Of a DNA stretch of 64,000 bases, positions 44,129-53,443 are shown one piece after another; positions within the stretch are counted from its first letter, which is position 1; each line of letters starts with the position of its first letter. This DNA comes from Pedobacter sp. BAL39 (GTDB taxonomy: Bacteria > Bacteroidota > Bacteroidia > Sphingobacteriales > Sphingobacteriaceae): positions 1-64,000 of the forward strand of contig NZ_ABCM01000012.1 of the NCBI RefSeq assembly GCF_000170795.1, in the 5' to 3' direction. The notes under the pieces were generated by a model, which saw nothing but the letters and a program-made list of their open reading frames with translations, searched no databases and was not told where the DNA came from. The position numbers and the translations under genes are program-made.

Positions 44129-44185
44129 TATACAAACAAAACAGCCCGGAATCTATAGAAATCCGGGCCTGTTTTGTTTGTATAT
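44129..44185. terminator. Bidirectional terminator between the permease and rfbB
   Basis: The arms acaaacaaaacag-cccgga and tccggg-cctgttttgtttgt form a long stem with one bulge. The converging permease and rfbB genes both end here. Confidence 0.85.
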
Positions 44186-44191
44186 TATGAG

Positions 44192-45244
44192 CTACCTGCT
44201 CTTATACTGATTCTCGTAATAGGCCTGATAATTGCCCGAGGTTACATTGGCGAGCCATTCTTCATTTTCAAGATACCAATCGACCGTTTTCTCCAGTCCT
44301 TCTTCAAACTGAAGACTAGGCACCCAGTTTAATACCTGCTGCAATTTGGTAGAATCGATCGCATACCTGAGGTCGTGACCAGCTCGGTCTGTGACAAAAG
44401 TAATCAGCTTTGCCGATTCACCTTCAGCCCGGCCCAGTTTCTTGTCCATGATCCTGCACAGCAAATGAATCAGGTCAATGTTTTTCCATTCATTATGTCC
44501 GCCAATGTTGTAGGTTTCACCCGTTTTCGCCTGATGGAAAATGACATCAATGGCACGTGCATGATCCTCCACCCATAACCAGTCGCGCACATTTTCACCT
44601 TTGCCGTATACGGGCACAGGCTGTCCATTTTTGATATTGTTGATTGCGAGAGGAATCAGTTTCTCAGGAAAGTGATGCGACCCATAATTGTTCGAGCAAT
44701 TAGAGATGACCACATCCAGTCCATAAGTATCATGATAAGCCCTTACAAAGTGATCCGAGCTTGCTTTTGAAGCAGAATAAGGACTATGAGGATCGTAAGC
44801 GGTCTGTTCCGTAAACATTCCCTCCTCACTCAATGCACCATACACCTCATCAGTAGACACATGATAAAATCTTTTACCAGCGTAGCTTCCTTTCCAGTAC
44901 TCACGTGCAGCATTCAGGAGGTTGACAGAACCGATGACATTGGTCATGACAAAAGCCGAAGGGTCTGTAATTGACCTGTCCACGTGTGATTCCGCAGCAA
45001 GGTGTATCACTGCATCGAAATTCTCCTGTAAAAACAACTCATTTATTCGCGGAGCATCGGTAATATCGGCCTTTACAAATCTATAATTTGGCCGGTCTTC
45101 GATATCTGTTAAGTTCGCGAGGTTCCCGGCGTAGGTCAGTTTATCAAGATTCACAATTTGATAGTCCGGATATTCGTTAACAAACCTGCGTACGACATGC
45201 GACCCTATGAACCCGGCGCCTCCCGTGATAAGTATTTTTTTCAT
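44192..45244 (-). CDS. rfbB: dTDP-glucose 4,6-dehydratase
   Basis: The 350-residue SDR enzyme has the NAD-binding motif TGGAGFIGSHV, the active-site STDEVYG (Thr, Asp, Glu triad of dehydratases) and YSASK with the catalytic Tyr and Lys. These identify RfbB-type dTDP-glucose 4,6-dehydratase, which makes dTDP-4-keto-6-deoxyglucose for L-rhamnose and other deoxysugars. The other rhamnose genes (rfbA, C, D) are not in the window. It is the last of a minus-strand block of nucleotide-sugar genes (ugd, uxs, galE, a helical protein, rfbB), after a 71-bp gap. Confidence 0.93.
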   Translation of the reverse strand: MKKILITGGAGFIGSHVVRRFVNEYPDYQIVNLDKLTYAGNLANLTDIEDRPNYRFVKADITDAPRINELFLQENFDAVIHLAAESHVDRSITDPSAFVMTNVIGSVNLLNAAREYWKGSYAGKRFYHVSTDEVYGALSEEGMFTEQTAYDPHSPYSASKASSDHFVRAYHDTYGLDVVISNCSNNYGSHHFPEKLIPLAINNIKNGQPVPVYGKGENVRDWLWVEDHARAIDVIFHQAKTGETYNIGGHNEWKNIDLIHLLCRIMDKKLGRAEGESAKLITFVTDRAGHDLRYAIDSTKLQQVLNWVPSLQFEEGLEKTVDWYLENEEWLANVTSGNYQAYYENQYKSR

Positions 45245-45315
45245 TAGCGTTTTTTTATGTTTAATGGTTGACCATGCGATAACAGATCAACCGCTTCTTT
45301 ATTGAACAATGTGGA

Positions 45316-45882
45316 TTATAAAGACTCCGGTAATTTAAGTTCCTTCGCCATCGCTCCTGTTTTATGGTGATGGACTTTCTCAAGCAGCTCAGCCATCAAT
45401 GGTTTGAGGTCAAACTGCAGGTCTTCATGCAGTTTTTGATACTTGGCAAAGGCCGTAGCAGAGGATTTGGCAAAATAGACCATCAGTTTCTCATTATACT
45501 TATGAAGTGCAGAAAACACACTTTCATTGAAGTCTATGGGCATGTTTCGAAGCAGATGGATCCTCAATTCCAGCTCAGAGTTTACATCTTTGGTCACCTT
45601 AAGGTGATGATTGATGCTACCACTAAGTTTGCGCATTTTCAAAAGTGCATCCTTGGAGTTGGGCTTTTTGATGAAGCTGAGTTCTTTAATCCCCTCATCA
45701 ATCTGCATCATTAGACGTGCTTGTCTTTCTTCCAGGTCAGCTTCATTTTCCATCAATTTAAAATGAAGATGCTCAGTCAGCACTTTATCTTTTGCGATCA
45801 GCCGGAGCAGGAGTTTATCCTTTTCCTTTTCAGGAAGGGATTTGATCTCCAGCTTAAGGTCTTTATGTTCGCTTAACAGCAT
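45316..45882 (-). CDS. Helical protein in the nucleotide-sugar block, function unknown
   Basis: The 188-residue protein is predicted to be almost wholly helical and charged (KSLPEKEKDKLLLRLIAKD; HFKLMENEADLEERQARLM), without signal peptide or membrane segment. I do not recognise a named family or catalytic residues. It begins directly after galE (adjacent bases) and is followed after 71 bp by rfbB, so it is cotranscribed with them. The context suggests a link to surface polysaccharide production, but this could be incidental. Confidence 0.75.
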   Translation of the reverse strand: MLLSEHKDLKLEIKSLPEKEKDKLLLRLIAKDKVLTEHLHFKLMENEADLEERQARLMMQIDEGIKELSFIKKPNSKDALLKMRKLSGSINHHLKVTKDVNSELELRIHLLRNMPIDFNESVFSALHKYNEKLMVYFAKSSATAFAKYQKLHEDLQFDLKPLMAELLEKVHHHKTGAMAKELKLPESL

Positions 45883-46905
45883 TTAGAAAGGGTTGTCCTT
45901 CAAATATTTCTCCCAGTTCCAGGCAGAAGACATCATCTCATTGATCCCCAGCTCTGCGGTCCAGCCCAATGCGGTAGCCGATTTGGTGACATCTCCCCAA
46001 ACCTTCTCCACATCCCCCTCTCTTCTCGCACCGATGGTATAATTCAGCTGCTCACCTGTAGCCTGCTCAAAAGCACCAATTACCTCCAGCACCGTGGTGC
46101 CCCTGCCGGTACCAAGGTTAAACACCTCATAATTACTTTCAGCTTTCTGTTGTTCCAGTCTCTGTATCGCGGCCACATGTGCCTTAGCCAGGTCCACCAC
46201 ATGGATATAATCCCTGACGGCACTACCATCTTTGGTGTCGTAGTCGTTACCATACACCGTAATAGGGCCGCGTTTGCCAATGGCAGACTGGGTAATGAAA
46301 GGAATCAGGTTTTGCGGAACGCCAATCGGCAGTTCTCCGATCAGCGCCGTTTCGTGCGCCCCAACCGGGTTAAAGTAGCGCAGGGAGATTACTTTCAGAT
46401 CCGGGCTTACCGCACAGGTTTCCTGAAGAATTTCTTCCGCAATCTGTTTGGTATTGCCATAAGGTGATTCTGCTTTTTTTACTGGCGCAGCCTCTGTTAC
46501 CGGCAGTACATCAGGTTGCCCATATACCGTACACGAAGAAGAAAATACCAGGTTTAGATTGCTATTAAATGCGTTGATTACATTGATCAGCGAATAAAAA
46601 TTGTTTCGGTAATACTTTAGCGGTTGTTGTACAGATTCGCCTACCGCCTTATAAGCCGCAAAATGAATAACACCAGCGATGTCAGTATGCTTAGCAGCAA
46701 ACTCAGCGACTTTTGCCTCATCACACAAATCGAGCTCCACAAATTCAGGCTTAATGCCAATGATGGATTCAATCTGATCAAGAATCTTAGGGTTGGAATT
46801 GGCGAAATTGTCGACGATGACAACTTCATATCCTGCATTGTGCAGCTCTACAACAGTGTGTGAGCCAATAAATCCTGTACCTCCGGTAACTAGTATCTTA
46901 TTCAT
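45883..46905 (-). CDS. galE: UDP-glucose 4-epimerase
   Basis: The 340-residue SDR enzyme has TGGTGFIGSHT at the N-terminus, the SSSCTVYG segment and catalytic Tyr/Lys in SPYGNTKQIAEE, and SLRYFNPVGAH, which is diagnostic for GalE. It interconverts UDP-glucose and UDP-galactose using tightly bound NAD. The reading frame starts 5 bp after the UDP-xylose synthase gene and is followed directly by the helical gene. It supplies UDP-galactose for surface glycans or for galactose use. Confidence 0.95.
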   Translation of the reverse strand: MNKILVTGGTGFIGSHTVVELHNAGYEVVIVDNFANSNPKILDQIESIIGIKPEFVELDLCDEAKVAEFAAKHTDIAGVIHFAAYKAVGESVQQPLKYYRNNFYSLINVINAFNSNLNLVFSSSCTVYGQPDVLPVTEAAPVKKAESPYGNTKQIAEEILQETCAVSPDLKVISLRYFNPVGAHETALIGELPIGVPQNLIPFITQSAIGKRGPITVYGNDYDTKDGSAVRDYIHVVDLAKAHVAAIQRLEQQKAESNYEVFNLGTGRGTTVLEVIGAFEQATGEQLNYTIGARREGDVEKVWGDVTKSATALGWTAELGINEMMSSAWNWEKYLKDNPF

Positions 46906-46910
46906 TCGTC

Positions 46911-47900
46911 TTAGCGGTTATATGTAGTAAAGTCCTTATGTTCTTTGTTTACCAGGGCTTCTGCTGGCAAAGATTTAAAATACTCGTAAGTGATTTTCAA
47001 TCCTTCTGCCCTGCTCACTTTAGGCTCCCAGCCAAGAAGGGCTTTCGCTTTGGTGATGTCCGGGCGCCTTTGTTTAGGGTCATCAACAGGCAGGTCTCTC
47101 AAGACCAGCTTCTGACTGGTACCTGTGAGCTTGATGATTTCCTCGCCAAACTGTTTGATGGTAATCTCGTCGGGGTTTCCGATGTTCACCGGCTGCGCAT
47201 AGTCGCTCAGCAAGAGTCTGTAGATCCCTTCAACGAGGTCATCCACATAACAGAAAGAACGTGTCTGCGAACCATCACCAAATACGGTAAGGTCTTCACC
47301 GCGTAAAGCCTGTCCGATGAAAGCAGGCAGCACACGGCCGTCATTAAGGCGCATTCTCGGTCCGTAGGTATTGAAGATCCTGACGATCCTGGTTTCCACA
47401 CCATGAAAAGTATGGTAGGCCATCGTCATCGCTTCCTGGAAACGCTTTGCTTCATCATACACTCCTCGTGGTCCAACCGGATTTACGTTACCCCAGTATT
47501 CTTCAGGCTGAGGATTGACGCTTGGATCGCCATATACTTCAGAAGTAGAAGCGATGAGCATCCTTGCATTTTTGTTTTTTGCAAGTCCCAGCAGGTTGTG
47601 CGTTCCCAGGGAACCTACTTTTAAGGTCTGGATAGGGATCTTCAGGTAATCGATAGGACTTGCCGGTGAGGCAAAGTGCAGGATGTAATCCAGCTCGCCG
47701 GATACATACACATATTTAGACACATCATGGTGAACAAACTCGAAGTTCTCCAGTTTAAAAAGATGTTCGATGTTCTGCAGGTCACCTGTAATCAGGTTAT
47801 CCATAGCGATTACGTGGTAATCTTCTTTTATAAAACGATCACATAAGTGCGATCCCAGGAAACCCGCAGCTCCCGTAATTAAAACTCTTTTACGTCCCAT
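46911..47900 (-). CDS. UDP-glucuronate decarboxylase (UDP-xylose synthase)
   Basis: The 329-residue SDR enzyme has ITGAAGFLGSHL, the FASPASPIDYLKIPIQTLKV segment, STSEVYGDP and YDEAKRFQEA (catalytic Tyr and Lys). It also has RIFNTYGPRMRLNDGRVLP, which is highly characteristic of UXS enzymes. It decarboxylates UDP-glucuronic acid to UDP-xylose with NAD. Its start overlaps the ugd stop by one base, so the pair converts UDP-glucose to UDP-glucuronate and then to UDP-xylose. Xylose or related pentoses in an exopolysaccharide or LPS are the expected use. Confidence 0.93.
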   Translation of the reverse strand: MGRKRVLITGAAGFLGSHLCDRFIKEDYHVIAMDNLITGDLQNIEHLFKLENFEFVHHDVSKYVYVSGELDYILHFASPASPIDYLKIPIQTLKVGSLGTHNLLGLAKNKNARMLIASTSEVYGDPSVNPQPEEYWGNVNPVGPRGVYDEAKRFQEAMTMAYHTFHGVETRIVRIFNTYGPRMRLNDGRVLPAFIGQALRGEDLTVFGDGSQTRSFCYVDDLVEGIYRLLLSDYAQPVNIGNPDEITIKQFGEEIIKLTGTSQKLVLRDLPVDDPKQRRPDITKAKALLGWEPKVSRAEGLKITYEYFKSLPAEALVNKEHKDFTTYNR

Positions 47901-49210
47901 TAGTCAATCAGTTTACGGCCTACACTATTGTAGTAATATCCCAGTTCAATCATTTTCTCCAGATCATAAAGGTTACGTCCGTCAAAGATGACCTTGTTGA
48001 TTAAACACTCTTCCATTTTATCGAAATCAGGATTTCTGAAAACGGACCATTCCGTAGCGATAAGCAGGGCATCTGCTTCTTTCAATGCATCATATTGTGT
48101 GTCTGCAAATTTGATTTTATCTCCCAGCAGGCGTTTTACGTTTTCCATTCCTTCAGGATCGAAAGCGGTAACGGTAGCGCCATGTTTCAGCAATTGGTCA
48201 ATAATATACAGTGAAGGCGCCTCACGGATGTCATCTGTTTCCGGCTTGAATGCCAGTCCCCACAAAGCAAAGTGTTTGCCACTAAGGTCATTTTTATAGT
48301 ATTTCAGCAGCTTGTCGACAAGCACTGTTTTTTGTTTCTCATTCACGTCCATTACGGCACGCAGAATCTGGAAATCATAATCATGTTCATCAGCAGATTT
48401 AGCAAGTGCCTGTACATCTTTAGGGAAGCAGCTACCACCATAACCGATTCCCGGAAAAAGGAAACGCTTACCGATGCGTGCATCAGAACCTATGCCCTTG
48501 CGAACGGCATCCACATCTGCACCTACGATCTCACAAAGGTTGGCAATTTCATTCATGAACGTGATTTTCGTTGCCAGGAAAGAGTTTGCCGCATATTTTG
48601 TCAGCTCCGAAGAACGTTCATCCATAAATAGGATCGGGTTTCCCTGTCTTACATAAGGACCATATAATTCTGCCATCAGCTTCTGTGCTTTCTCGCTTCT
48701 GGTACCTACGACCACGCGGTCAGGCTTCATGAAATCCTCTACAGCCACACCTTCCCTGAGGAACTCAGGATTGGAGACTACATCAATTTCTACATCTGTA
48801 TTTTCTTTGAATACTGCCTGTACTTTATCCGCAGTCCCAACCGGCACTGTAGATTTGTTAACGATGACCTTATATTCAGTTACGAGTTTAGAAATGTCTT
48901 TAGCTGCACCAAGGATATAGGAAAGGTCTGCTGCTCCATCTCCTCCCGGAGGCGTAGGCAGGGCCATAAAGATAATCTGGGCATCTTTAATAGCATGAGC
49001 AAGGTCAGTTGTAAAAGTCAGTCTTCCCTGAGCGATGTTCCTGTGAAACAAAACATCCAGGCCAGGTTCGTAAATCGGCACCTGGCCATTTTGCATCTTC
49101 TGCACTTTTGCAGCATCTATGTCTACGCAGATGACACTGTTTCCTGTTTCAGACAAACAAGTACCAGTAACCAATCCGACGTATCCTGTTCCTATAACAG
49201 CTATTTTCAT
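47900..49210 (-). CDS. ugd: UDP-glucose 6-dehydrogenase
   Basis: The 436-residue protein has the NAD-binding motif IGTGYVGLVTG, the central KSTVPVGT segment and the catalytic cysteine in GIGYGGSCFPKD. It oxidises UDP-glucose to UDP-glucuronate with two NAD. It is the first gene of the nucleotide-sugar block, divergent from the Kdo transferase gene across 64 bp. It is one-base coupled to the UDP-xylose synthase gene. Confidence 0.95.
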   Translation of the reverse strand: MKIAVIGTGYVGLVTGTCLSETGNSVICVDIDAAKVQKMQNGQVPIYEPGLDVLFHRNIAQGRLTFTTDLAHAIKDAQIIFMALPTPPGGDGAADLSYILGAAKDISKLVTEYKVIVNKSTVPVGTADKVQAVFKENTDVEIDVVSNPEFLREGVAVEDFMKPDRVVVGTRSEKAQKLMAELYGPYVRQGNPILFMDERSSELTKYAANSFLATKITFMNEIANLCEIVGADVDAVRKGIGSDARIGKRFLFPGIGYGGSCFPKDVQALAKSADEHDYDFQILRAVMDVNEKQKTVLVDKLLKYYKNDLSGKHFALWGLAFKPETDDIREAPSLYIIDQLLKHGATVTAFDPEGMENVKRLLGDKIKFADTQYDALKEADALLIATEWSVFRNPDFDKMEECLINKVIFDGRNLYDLEKMIELGYYYNSVGRKLID

Positions 49211-49274
49211 ATAATAATTATGTTTTAATTTTTATGGTAGTATCTTCGGCTAAGATAATAAATAAACATACAAA

Positions 49275-50486
49275 ATGCTTTGGCTTTATAACATAGGGAT
49301 TGGATTTTACGGGATATTGGTGAGGATTTTTGCCCTATTTAATGAGAAAGCTGCATTTTTTATCAACGGACGGAAAGATATCTTTAAAAAAATAAGCACC
49401 GTCATCGATCCTGAGCAACGGCACCTCTGGTTTCACTTTGCATCTTTAGGCGAGTTTGAGCAAGGAAGACCTGTGATGGAGCAGCTCAAGGCACGACATC
49501 CTGAAAAACCAATTGTCGTCACCTTTTTCTCGCCTTCGGGTTACGAGATCCGCAAAAACTACCCATTGGCGGCAGGCATCTTTTACCTTCCGCTGGACAG
49601 CCATAGCAACGCAAAAAAACTGATCGCTGCCATCAACCCGGAGATTGCGGTCTTCACAAAATACGAATACTGGTATCATTATTTTAAGGCCCTCAATGAG
49701 CAACATATCCCTTTATATATCATCTCCGGAATTTTCAGACCGGAGCAGGTTTTCTTTAAATGGTACGGTGGCTTCAACCGCAGAATACTCAAGCTGGTCG
49801 ATCACTTTTTTGTGCAAAATACGGAAAGCGTAGCGCTACTGGAATCGATGGGAATTGACAAGGTGAGCCTGAGCGGGGATACACGTTTTGACCGTGTGGC
49901 CGAAAATGCGAGTGCGCCCAAGGAGATCAGTGTCGCCGCACAGTTTACTCAGGGAAAGCCGGTATTTATTGCCGGCAGCACATGGCCCGCAGATGAAAAA
50001 CTTATTGCCGTTTTGATCAAGGCACACCCCGACTGGAAGTTCATCATCGCTCCTCATGAGATCAATGAGGCGCATATTCAGGAAATAGAAGTTTTACTGC
50101 CCGGTGCCATCAGGTATTCAGATGCCATGCATCAGTTAGATGCACAGGTACTGATCATCAACAACATTGGACTGCTGTCTTCTTTATATCAGTACGGGAA
50201 GATGTCATATATCGGAGGTGGCTTTGGTGTGAGCATCCACAATACGCTGGAAGCGGCAGCCTTCGGCATTCCGGTAATCTTTGGCCCCGTATATCATAAG
50301 TTTCAGGAAGCCAAAGACATGATTGAACTGGGTGCAGCCATCAGCATCGACAATGCTGAAGAGTTGCAAATGGCATTTGAGCATTTCCGCAGGCATGAAG
50401 ACGCAGGCAACCTTGCCAAAACCTATGTGTCTGGCAAAGTAGGCTCCACCGCCCAAATTGTCAGCTATATGGAAAAAAAGTTTTAA
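49275..50486 (+). CDS. waaA: 3-deoxy-D-manno-octulosonic acid transferase
   Basis: The 403-residue GT30 enzyme has an N-terminal membrane anchor (about 1-22; MLWLYNIGIGFYGILVRIF). The acceptor-side domain carries FASLGEFEQGRPV, in which the first Glu fits the catalytic base. The second domain has VFIAGSTWPADE and YIGGGFGVSIHNTLEAAAFG, the nucleotide-sugar site. It adds Kdo from CMP-Kdo to lipid A at the inner-membrane cytoplasmic face. Its last 4 bases overlap the end of hemH, which is read in the other direction, so the transcripts converge with no visible terminator. Confidence 0.94.
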   Translation: MLWLYNIGIGFYGILVRIFALFNEKAAFFINGRKDIFKKISTVIDPEQRHLWFHFASLGEFEQGRPVMEQLKARHPEKPIVVTFFSPSGYEIRKNYPLAAGIFYLPLDSHSNAKKLIAAINPEIAVFTKYEYWYHYFKALNEQHIPLYIISGIFRPEQVFFKWYGGFNRRILKLVDHFFVQNTESVALLESMGIDKVSLSGDTRFDRVAENASAPKEISVAAQFTQGKPVFIAGSTWPADEKLIAVLIKAHPDWKFIIAPHEINEAHIQEIEVLLPGAIRYSDAMHQLDAQVLIINNIGLLSSLYQYGKMSYIGGGFGVSIHNTLEAAAFGIPVIFGPVYHKFQEAKDMIELGAAISIDNAEELQMAFEHFRRHEDAGNLAKTYVSGKVGSTAQIVSYMEKKF

Positions 50487-51499
50487 TTCTTCCTGATCAT
50501 ACCGATCAAGGCTTCGATAAACTTTGGATCATCATTCAGGCTGGATACCAGCTGTACTTCTTCACCTCCAAGCGCCCTGAATTCCTCATGGTATTCCACG
50601 CTGACTTCATAAAGCGTTTCCAGACAGTCCGCCACAAAAGCAGGACAAAAAACGAGGAGTTTCTTTTTACCTTTTTCAGCCAGCTCTTTTAACACGGAAC
50701 TGGTATAGGGCTGTACCCACGGTTCTTTCCCTAACCTTGACTGGAAGCATACGGAATATTTATCTTTGGGAATGTTCAGACGTTTCGCAATCAGTCGGGC
50801 GGTATCATGACATTGAGCAGAATAACAGAACTTATTGACATCAGTAAGCGTGGCACAGCAATCATTTTTCTTCAGGCAATGCTGACCGCTATGGTCACAC
50901 TTAATCAGCTGACGCTCAGGAAGACCATGGAAGCTGAACAGGATCTGATCGTAGCTTTCAGGTTGATACTTTTCAGCGTGCTCTGCAAAGGTATTTATCA
51001 TCAGCGGGTCATCATGGAAAGAGTTCACAAAGCTGATGGGTGGCACTGTTGGCCAGGTGCTGACAATCTCCATCACCTTTTGGATCACAGAGCCCGTACT
51101 TGCAGAAGCATATTGGGGAAACAAAGGGATCACCTGGATGCTTTCCACCATTCCGGCCTTTAGCTTATCCAGCGCCGCCGGTATAGAAGGGTTCTGGTAG
51201 CGCATTGCAAGTTCCACATGGTAGTCGTCACCAAGCCCTTCCTGCACCATAGACGCCTGAATCTTGCTGAAATACAATAGTGGAGAACCGTTCTCATCCC
51301 ATATCTCTTTATATAATTTGGAAGTCTTAGGACTACGGAATGGAACGATGATGCCTTTCACCAGTAAGGTCCTCTTGAAAGCATTAATGTCAATTACCCG
51401 CTCATCCATCAGAAACTCATCCAGATATCTGCGTACGTCACTCACCTCCGGGCTATCCGGAGTTCCTAAATTCACAAGTAATATGCCCTTTTTTCCCAT
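50483..51499 (-). CDS. hemH: Ferrochelatase
   Basis: The 338-residue protein has LLVNLGTPDSPE, a catalytic His191 in LFSFHGLPER, and FQSRLGKEPWVQPYT, all typical of HemH. It inserts ferrous iron into protoporphyrin IX, the last step of protoheme synthesis. Between residues 201 and 230 it carries six cysteines (201, 208, 214, 215, 225, 230), a pattern resembling ferrochelatases with an internal [2Fe-2S] cluster. It gives the substrate chain for heme A made by the ctaA product. It overlaps waaA by 4 bp tail to tail. Confidence 0.94.
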   Translation of the reverse strand: MGKKGILLVNLGTPDSPEVSDVRRYLDEFLMDERVIDINAFKRTLLVKGIIVPFRSPKTSKLYKEIWDENGSPLLYFSKIQASMVQEGLGDDYHVELAMRYQNPSIPAALDKLKAGMVESIQVIPLFPQYASASTGSVIQKVMEIVSTWPTVPPISFVNSFHDDPLMINTFAEHAEKYQPESYDQILFSFHGLPERQLIKCDHSGQHCLKKNDCCATLTDVNKFCYSAQCHDTARLIAKRLNIPKDKYSVCFQSRLGKEPWVQPYTSSVLKELAEKGKKKLLVFCPAFVADCLETLYEVSVEYHEEFRALGGEEVQLVSSLNDDPKFIEALIGMIRKN

Positions 51500-51585
51500 A
51501 ATTTGCGCAAAAATAACGATTCAAAATATTATAACCCCGCTTGTCCGAACGGAAAAACAATAATTACTTTTTAATGATGATGATT

Positions 51586-52434
51586 TTAATACGATTCCAG
51601 CTTTGCCTTTACCTGCTCCATCAACCACATTGGCGTTGAAGTAGCGCCGCAGATGCCCACGCGATCACCGGGAGCAAGCCAGTCCAGCTCAATCTCTTCC
51701 AGGTTGGATATAAAGTAGGAATGGTCGTTATGCTTCTTACAGACATCATACAGTACTTTTCCGTTGGATGACTTCTTGCCCGAAACAAAGAGGATTTTAT
51801 CAAAGTTTACCACGAACTTCTCCAGGTCCCCATACCTGTTGGATACCTGGCGGCAGATGGTATCATTGGCCTTCACGTCATATCCCCTGCCGATGAGCTG
51901 GTCTTTGATGTGATAAAATTTATCTGTACTCTTTGTGGTCTGGCTATACAGTGTAAACTTCGAGGGCAGTTCCACCTGATCAAGCTCAGCTAGATCCTGA
52001 AAAACAATAGCCTTCCCATCGGTCTGTCCCTGAAGGCCAATCACTTCCGCGTGGCCGTGTTTACCAAAGATCAGGATCTGTTCTTCATCGTCATGGGAAT
52101 TTTTGATTCTATTCTGAAGTTTTAAGACTACAGGGCAGGAGGCGTCTATTAATGTCAGGCCATTTTCCAGTGCAAGCTGATAGGTGCTGGGTGCTTCGCC
52201 GTGTGCACGTATCAGAACCTTTTCATTGCGAAGCTCATGCAGTTGATCATGGTCAATAATCCTCAAACCTTTGGCCTTAAGCCTGCTGACCTCCTCATCA
52301 TTGTGTACAATATCACCAAGACAATACAGGTATTCTTCATGATCAAGGATGTCCTCAGCCATGTCTATCGCGTACACTACCCCAAAACAAAACCCTGATG
52401 CCTTATCTATCGTTACGGCCAAATCGTACTTCAT
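51586..52434 (-). CDS. ispH: 4-hydroxy-3-methylbut-2-enyl diphosphate reductase
   Basis: The 282-residue protein has the three conserved cluster cysteines: in ASGFCFGVVYAI, in DASCPVV and in NDTICRQVSNR. The last motif also marks the active site. IspH is the final enzyme of the non-mevalonate (MEP) pathway and makes IPP and DMAPP. The usual Arg after GFCFGV is Tyr here (GVVYAI), as far as I can judge a tolerated variant. It is read in the same direction as hemH, with 86 bp between them, and may be cotranscribed with it. Confidence 0.94.
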   Translation of the reverse strand: MKYDLAVTIDKASGFCFGVVYAIDMAEDILDHEEYLYCLGDIVHNDEEVSRLKAKGLRIIDHDQLHELRNEKVLIRAHGEAPSTYQLALENGLTLIDASCPVVLKLQNRIKNSHDDEEQILIFGKHGHAEVIGLQGQTDGKAIVFQDLAELDQVELPSKFTLYSQTTKSTDKFYHIKDQLIGRGYDVKANDTICRQVSNRYGDLEKFVVNFDKILFVSGKKSSNGKVLYDVCKKHNDHSYFISNLEEIELDWLAPGDRVGICGATSTPMWLMEQVKAKLESY

Positions 52435-52492
52435 AAATCAATTATATGGATACCAATGATGGAACAAAATTACATAAAAAGAGTTTCATATA

Positions 52493-53443
52493 CTATTTCT
52501 TCTGTCTTCCAGCGGTAAATAGACCTTTAAAAAAAGCACTAAGCACGGTGAATGTTAGCCCTATCATCTGAAGAGGGTGAAGGATCAGGCTCAGCACTGG
52601 ATTTTGTGCGGTCATGAAAGAGATCATGATCCTCGAAAGAAAGATCAGACCAAAGGGCAGGATGTAGAACACAGGGGCGAAGCGCAGCAGCAATAGCGCT
52701 GGGCCGGCAACAACCAGCAATACATATATCAGTGCCACAAACGCATAATTGCTGAAGCTGAGCATCAATCTTTTGGAGAACAGCCCAAACTCGGCAGCAT
52801 CCGCACGATGCTGAATATTAACCAGCCTGTTTCCCAAAAGCACATCCACTTTCAGTTGCTCCTGCTTCAGTGCTTTTACCACATCGGTAACCGCAATTGC
52901 AGAGTCTGTGACTTGCTGATGCAGCTTAAGCTTACGGTATACTCCCGCTTCAAAAAACAGACAGGACTCATGAGCGGCAGAAAATATTGGATGATTGATC
53001 AGGCGGACGGCCCTCAGGGGGAACAGGTTCAGCAAGACAAAATCAGCGACGGGGAAGAGGCAATCGGGTAAAAAGCCCTTATTCTGCTGCGTTGGGATAA
53101 TGCTCAGCATAGAAAGGTTAAAGATCCTAGCCCTATATACCAGACTGTTGATGAGACCATTCTGAATGGAGGTATTGGGATCGAGCACCAATACATAACT
53201 GCTATCGGAGACATCCGGCAGTTCATCAGACATGACAACTTCCAGATGTTCGTAATCCTGTTTGCTGATGGAGTCCAGCAGTTGGACCGCCTCCTGATCA
53301 GGATGGATCCGAATAACAATGGTTACTTTTTCTGAAAACTTGCGTCGGTAATCACCAAGTTTAGGATTGGAGATAAAATTGAACAGGGTGACGGAAAAAC
53401 GCAGTGTTAGAAAAACCAGGACAGCATAAATAAAAATATTCAT
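52493..53443 (-). CDS. Membrane protein with degenerate family-2 glycosyltransferase domain
   Basis: The 316-residue protein has an N-terminal membrane segment, then a GT2-like region (about 38-200; VTIVIRIHPDQEAVQLLDS, QDYEHLEVVMSDE, YVLVLDPNTSI), then two or three C-terminal helices (about 230-310). The usual DD pair reads SDE, the DxD motif reads DPN, and no Q..RW acceptor motif is seen. The enzyme may therefore have reduced or changed activity. It overlaps the acyltransferase gene by 4 bp, so the two act together, perhaps on a membrane lipid or pigment; this is inference. Confidence 0.7.
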   Translation of the reverse strand: MNIFIYAVLVFLTLRFSVTLFNFISNPKLGDYRRKFSEKVTIVIRIHPDQEAVQLLDSISKQDYEHLEVVMSDELPDVSDSSYVLVLDPNTSIQNGLINSLVYRARIFNLSMLSIIPTQQNKGFLPDCLFPVADFVLLNLFPLRAVRLINHPIFSAAHESCLFFEAGVYRKLKLHQQVTDSAIAVTDVVKALKQEQLKVDVLLGNRLVNIQHRADAAEFGLFSKRLMLSFSNYAFVALIYVLLVVAGPALLLLRFAPVFYILPFGLIFLSRIMISFMTAQNPVLSLILHPLQMIGLTFTVLSAFFKGLFTAGRQKK

